Assembly: GCA_003611955.1 (NCBI GenBank)
Contig: RAZE01000003.1
Coordinates: 62,001 to 126,000 of the forward strand
Length of the DNA stretch: 64,000 bases
Direction of reading: 5' to 3'
From: a bacterium 1XD8-76
Lineage (GTDB): Bacteria > Bacillota > Clostridia > Lachnospirales > Lachnospiraceae
Shown here: positions 62,484-64,000 of the stretch, piece by piece
Numbering within the stretch: the stretch's first letter is position 1
How the letters are laid out: each line of letters begins with the position of its first letter
Made by a program: the position numbers and the translations under genes
The notes under the pieces: generated by a model
Databases searched by the model: none
Told to the model about the DNA's origin: nothing
What the model saw: the letters and a program-made list of their open reading frames with translations, nothing else

Positions 62484-63296
62484 ATGGTAGAACAGGTTTC
62501 GGGGACGGCGATAGCAGGAATTATTTTTTCGATGATCATCTCGATCGGTCTGCCGATATTTCTGCTGTTCTTTGTAAAAATCAGGCTGAAGACGAAGATG
62601 AGCGCGGCGGGGATCGGAGCGCTGATGTTCGTCCTGTCTGCGCTTATCCTGGAGCAGATACTCCACGGCGTCACGCTGAATCTGGCGGGGGATGTGCTGG
62701 AGGAAAACATATGGCTCTACGCCATCTACGGAGGGCTTGCCGCAGGAGTGTTCGAGGAGACCGGCCGGTTCGTGGCGATGAAATCCTGGATGAAGAAAAA
62801 TCTTTCCAGGGAGAGTTCGATCATGTACGGGGTCGGACACGGCGGAGCGGAGGCGATCATCATTGCCGGCGTAGGGTGTATCACAAATCTGATCACGGTG
62901 TTGATGATCAACTCGGGACAGATCGAGAGCGCCTATTCCGCGATAGAGGACGGGCCGGGAAAGGAACTGGCTCTGCAGAGCCTGTCAGTGTTCTGGACAA
63001 CGCCGGGCTATCAGTTTTTCCTGGTGGGGGTGGAGCGGGCCATCGCGATCGGACTGCAGATCTGTCTGTCCTATCTGGTCTACCGGGCGGTGAAGCGGGG
63101 GGAGAAGAAATATTTCGCCGCCGCGGTCGGCATCCATTTCCTGGTGGACGCTCTCACGATCGTGCTGTCGAACTTTGTGCCGATCGTGGCGCTGGAGATC
63201 GTGCTGGCGGTGCTGTTTGGCGCGCTGATCTTTGTGGTGAAGAGGATGTACGGAAAAGAACTTGCAAAAACGGAAGAATCATTTTATAATGCATAG
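62484..63296 (+). CDS. YhfC family intramembrane metalloprotease-like protein
   Basis: This 270-residue polytopic membrane protein has seven or so TM segments. Conserved motifs are Glu91-Glu92 with Arg95 in FEETGRF, His119 with Glu123 in GVGHGGAEA, and His in AVGIHFLVDAL, a layout like that of the CPBP/PrsW intramembrane proteases. B. subtilis YhfC is the nearest name. AGAAGGGGATGATGGT precedes the ATG. The substrate is unknown. The next element, rnpB, starts 17 bases after its stop. Confidence 0.85.
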   Translation: MVEQVSGTAIAGIIFSMIISIGLPIFLLFFVKIRLKTKMSAAGIGALMFVLSALILEQILHGVTLNLAGDVLEENIWLYAIYGGLAAGVFEETGRFVAMKSWMKKNLSRESSIMYGVGHGGAEAIIIAGVGCITNLITVLMINSGQIESAYSAIEDGPGKELALQSLSVFWTTPGYQFFLVGVERAIAIGLQICLSYLVYRAVKRGEKKYFAAAVGIHFLVDALTIVLSNFVPIVALEIVLAVLFGALIFVVKRMYGKELAKTEESFYNA

Positions 63297-63313
63297 TGAT
63301 TTGCAACCATTTT

Positions 63314-63667
63314 ATAAGCAGACCAGATGGCCGCGCCTGCTCGTGCAGGTGAGGAAAGTCCGGGCTTCACAGGGCAGGATGCCGGATAACGTCCGGTGGA
63401 GGTGACTCCAAGGCCAGTGCAACAGAAACAAACCGCCAGCCGGATTCCGGCTGGTAAGGGTGGAAAGGCAGTGTAAGAGACTACCGTCCGTCTGGCAACA
63501 GGCGGGGCTATGTAAACCCCATCCGAAGCAAGACCAAGCAGAGAACGATAAACCGGCCCGGTTTGTTCTCAGGTGGGTCGCTGGAGACTGTTGGCGACAG
63601 CAGTCCAAGATAGATGGCCATCGCCCTGCATCGCAGGGAACAGAACCCGGCTTACCGGTCTGCTTAT
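63314..63667 (+). ncRNA. rnpB: RNase P RNA (bacterial)
   Basis: This 354-base catalytic RNA matures tRNA 5' ends. Universally conserved elements are GAGGAAAGTCCGGGCTTCACAGGGCA near the 5' end, GTAAACCCC in the middle and CAGAACCCGGCTTAC near the 3' end. The ends pair (ATAAGCAGACC, 63314-63324, with GGTCTGCTTAT, 63657-63667), giving P1. It contains no real coding frame. Confidence 0.96.
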
Positions 63668-63681
63668 AAGTTGTGAGAAGA

Positions 63682-63710
63682 AATCCCGACAGTGTTCTGT
63701 CGGGGTTTTT
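63682..63710 (+). terminator. Terminator of rnpB
   Basis: CCCGACAG (63685-63692) pairs with CTGTCGGG (63697-63704), loop TGTT, then GTTTTTAT. Confidence 0.9.
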
Positions 63711-63753
63711 ATATGAGACGCAGGAGTCTCGGTGGGATGCAAGAGGAAAAGAT

Positions 63754-64000
63754 ATGAGAAGAATAATAATATATGTAATTAAATTACTTCTGCCGGTGTG
63801 CGTTCTGGCGGCAGGATGTACAGGCTGTGGAGGCGGGACGCCCGGGGAGGAAGAGAGCTATGGGATAGAGGCTTTGGTCCCGGCTGAGAAGGAATGGTCC
63901 GTTCTGGAACAGGAACTGCGGCCCTGTGTCCTGCAGGTTTTTTGCGGTGACTACAGGGGGAGCGGTCTGGTCTGGGAGATCACGGAGGAGGAGGTGACTG
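63754..64000 (+). CDS. Lipoprotein, start of a probable trypsin-like protease (cut by window end)
   Basis: ATG 63754 follows AAGAGGAAAAG. The first 22 residues are a lipoprotein signal: IIIYVIKLLLPVCVLAAGC, with the lipobox LAAGC. The mature part is acidic and Gly-rich, then reads VLQVFCGDYRGSGLVWEI, which resembles the first strands of S1/HtrA-type serine proteases (Val-rich strand, then GSG). The frame runs past the right edge, so the catalytic His, Asp and Ser are not seen. Family call is tentative; the lipoprotein call is firm. Confidence 0.6.
   Translation, partial: MRRIIIYVIKLLLPVCVLAAGCTGCGGGTPGEEESYGIEALVPAEKEWSVLEQELRPCVLQVFCGDYRGSGLVWEITEEEVT

Noticed and set aside
61455-62840. Open frame of 461 codons on the minus strand
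   Set aside because: Opposite the nucleoside kinase and YhfC genes; no ribosome binding site and no domain.
63312-63669. Short open frames on both strands
   Set aside because: They lie inside the RNase P RNA.

Overview
The window looks like chromosomal DNA of a gut-type, low-to-medium GC Firmicute of the class Clostridia, most likely a Lachnospiraceae. The evidence is strong AGGAGG-type ribosome binding sites throughout, TTGACA/TATAAT promoters, a T-box leader, a bacterial-type RNase P RNA, the dgt-dnaG-rpoD-trmK-nif3 housekeeping block, several PTS systems with a BglG-type regulator, a ferredoxin-linked 2-oxoacid oxidoreductase and a sortase-anchored surface protein. No tRNA, rRNA, CRISPR array, intact insertion sequence or prophage was seen. 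The genus cannot be fixed by eye.

Layout. 1-13.3 kb: tail of a phospho-beta-glucosidase, an MFS exporter behind a structured leader, a hybrid sensor kinase with a lone receiver protein, a 1353-residue sortase substrate, a MATE exporter, and a peroxide-defence pair (bcp, yaaA). 13.4-24.6 kb: an accessory, defence-flavoured stretch. It holds a three-gene operon of a ribbon-helix-helix protein, a Cys-rich protein and an HExxH metallopeptidase; a lipase; a GmrSD-like modification-dependent nuclease; a fossil scrap of an FtsX-type permease; cutC; an ATPase/PD-(D/E)xK protein; potD with a repeat-bearing leader; and an AT-rich DUF3791-DUF3990-DUF3791 toxin-antitoxin-like trio. 24.6-28.2 kb: an isoleucine-type T-box leader followed by the gamma, delta, alpha and beta subunits of a 2-oxoacid:ferredoxin oxidoreductase.

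28.2-30.4 kb: an ECF sigma factor, its membrane partner, a small Cys-motif protein and a radical SAM enzyme in one tight operon. 30.4-32.1 kb: a HEAT-like solenoid protein on the minus strand. 32.2-39.3 kb: an L-ascorbate (ula) operon in the order lactonase, EIIA, EIIC, EIIB, DeoR-type regulator, epimerase, an unknown beta-propeller-like protein, 4-epimerase. 39.3-49.3 kb: an HAD hydrolase, a membrane protein, a divergent BglG-type regulator, ptsI, ptsH (Lys in place of regulatory Ser46), a Cof-type phosphatase, and a lactose/cellobiose-type PTS with a GH1 enzyme whose acid/base Glu is a Gln.

49.4-55.0 kb: a small membrane protein, acylphosphatase, an Rpn-type nuclease, then on the minus strand a P-II-like gene upstream of potABC and an unknown small protein. 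55.1-64 kb: dgt-like HD hydrolase, dnaG, rpoD, trmK, nif3-like, a TGS-uridine-kinase-like protein, a YhfC-type membrane protease, rnpB, and the start of a lipoprotein that looks like a trypsin-type protease.

Most interesting items: the T-box-controlled oxidoreductase (isoleucine starvation may switch on reductive synthesis of branched 2-oxoacids), the Gln acid/base phospho-glycosidase with its own PTS (myrosinase-like chemistry is possible), the uncharacterised RHH/Cys-rich/metallopeptidase operon, the sigma/radical-SAM operon, the ADP-ribosyltransferase-like toxin flanked by two related partners, and two structured leaders (MFS gene and potD) that match no RNA family I can name.
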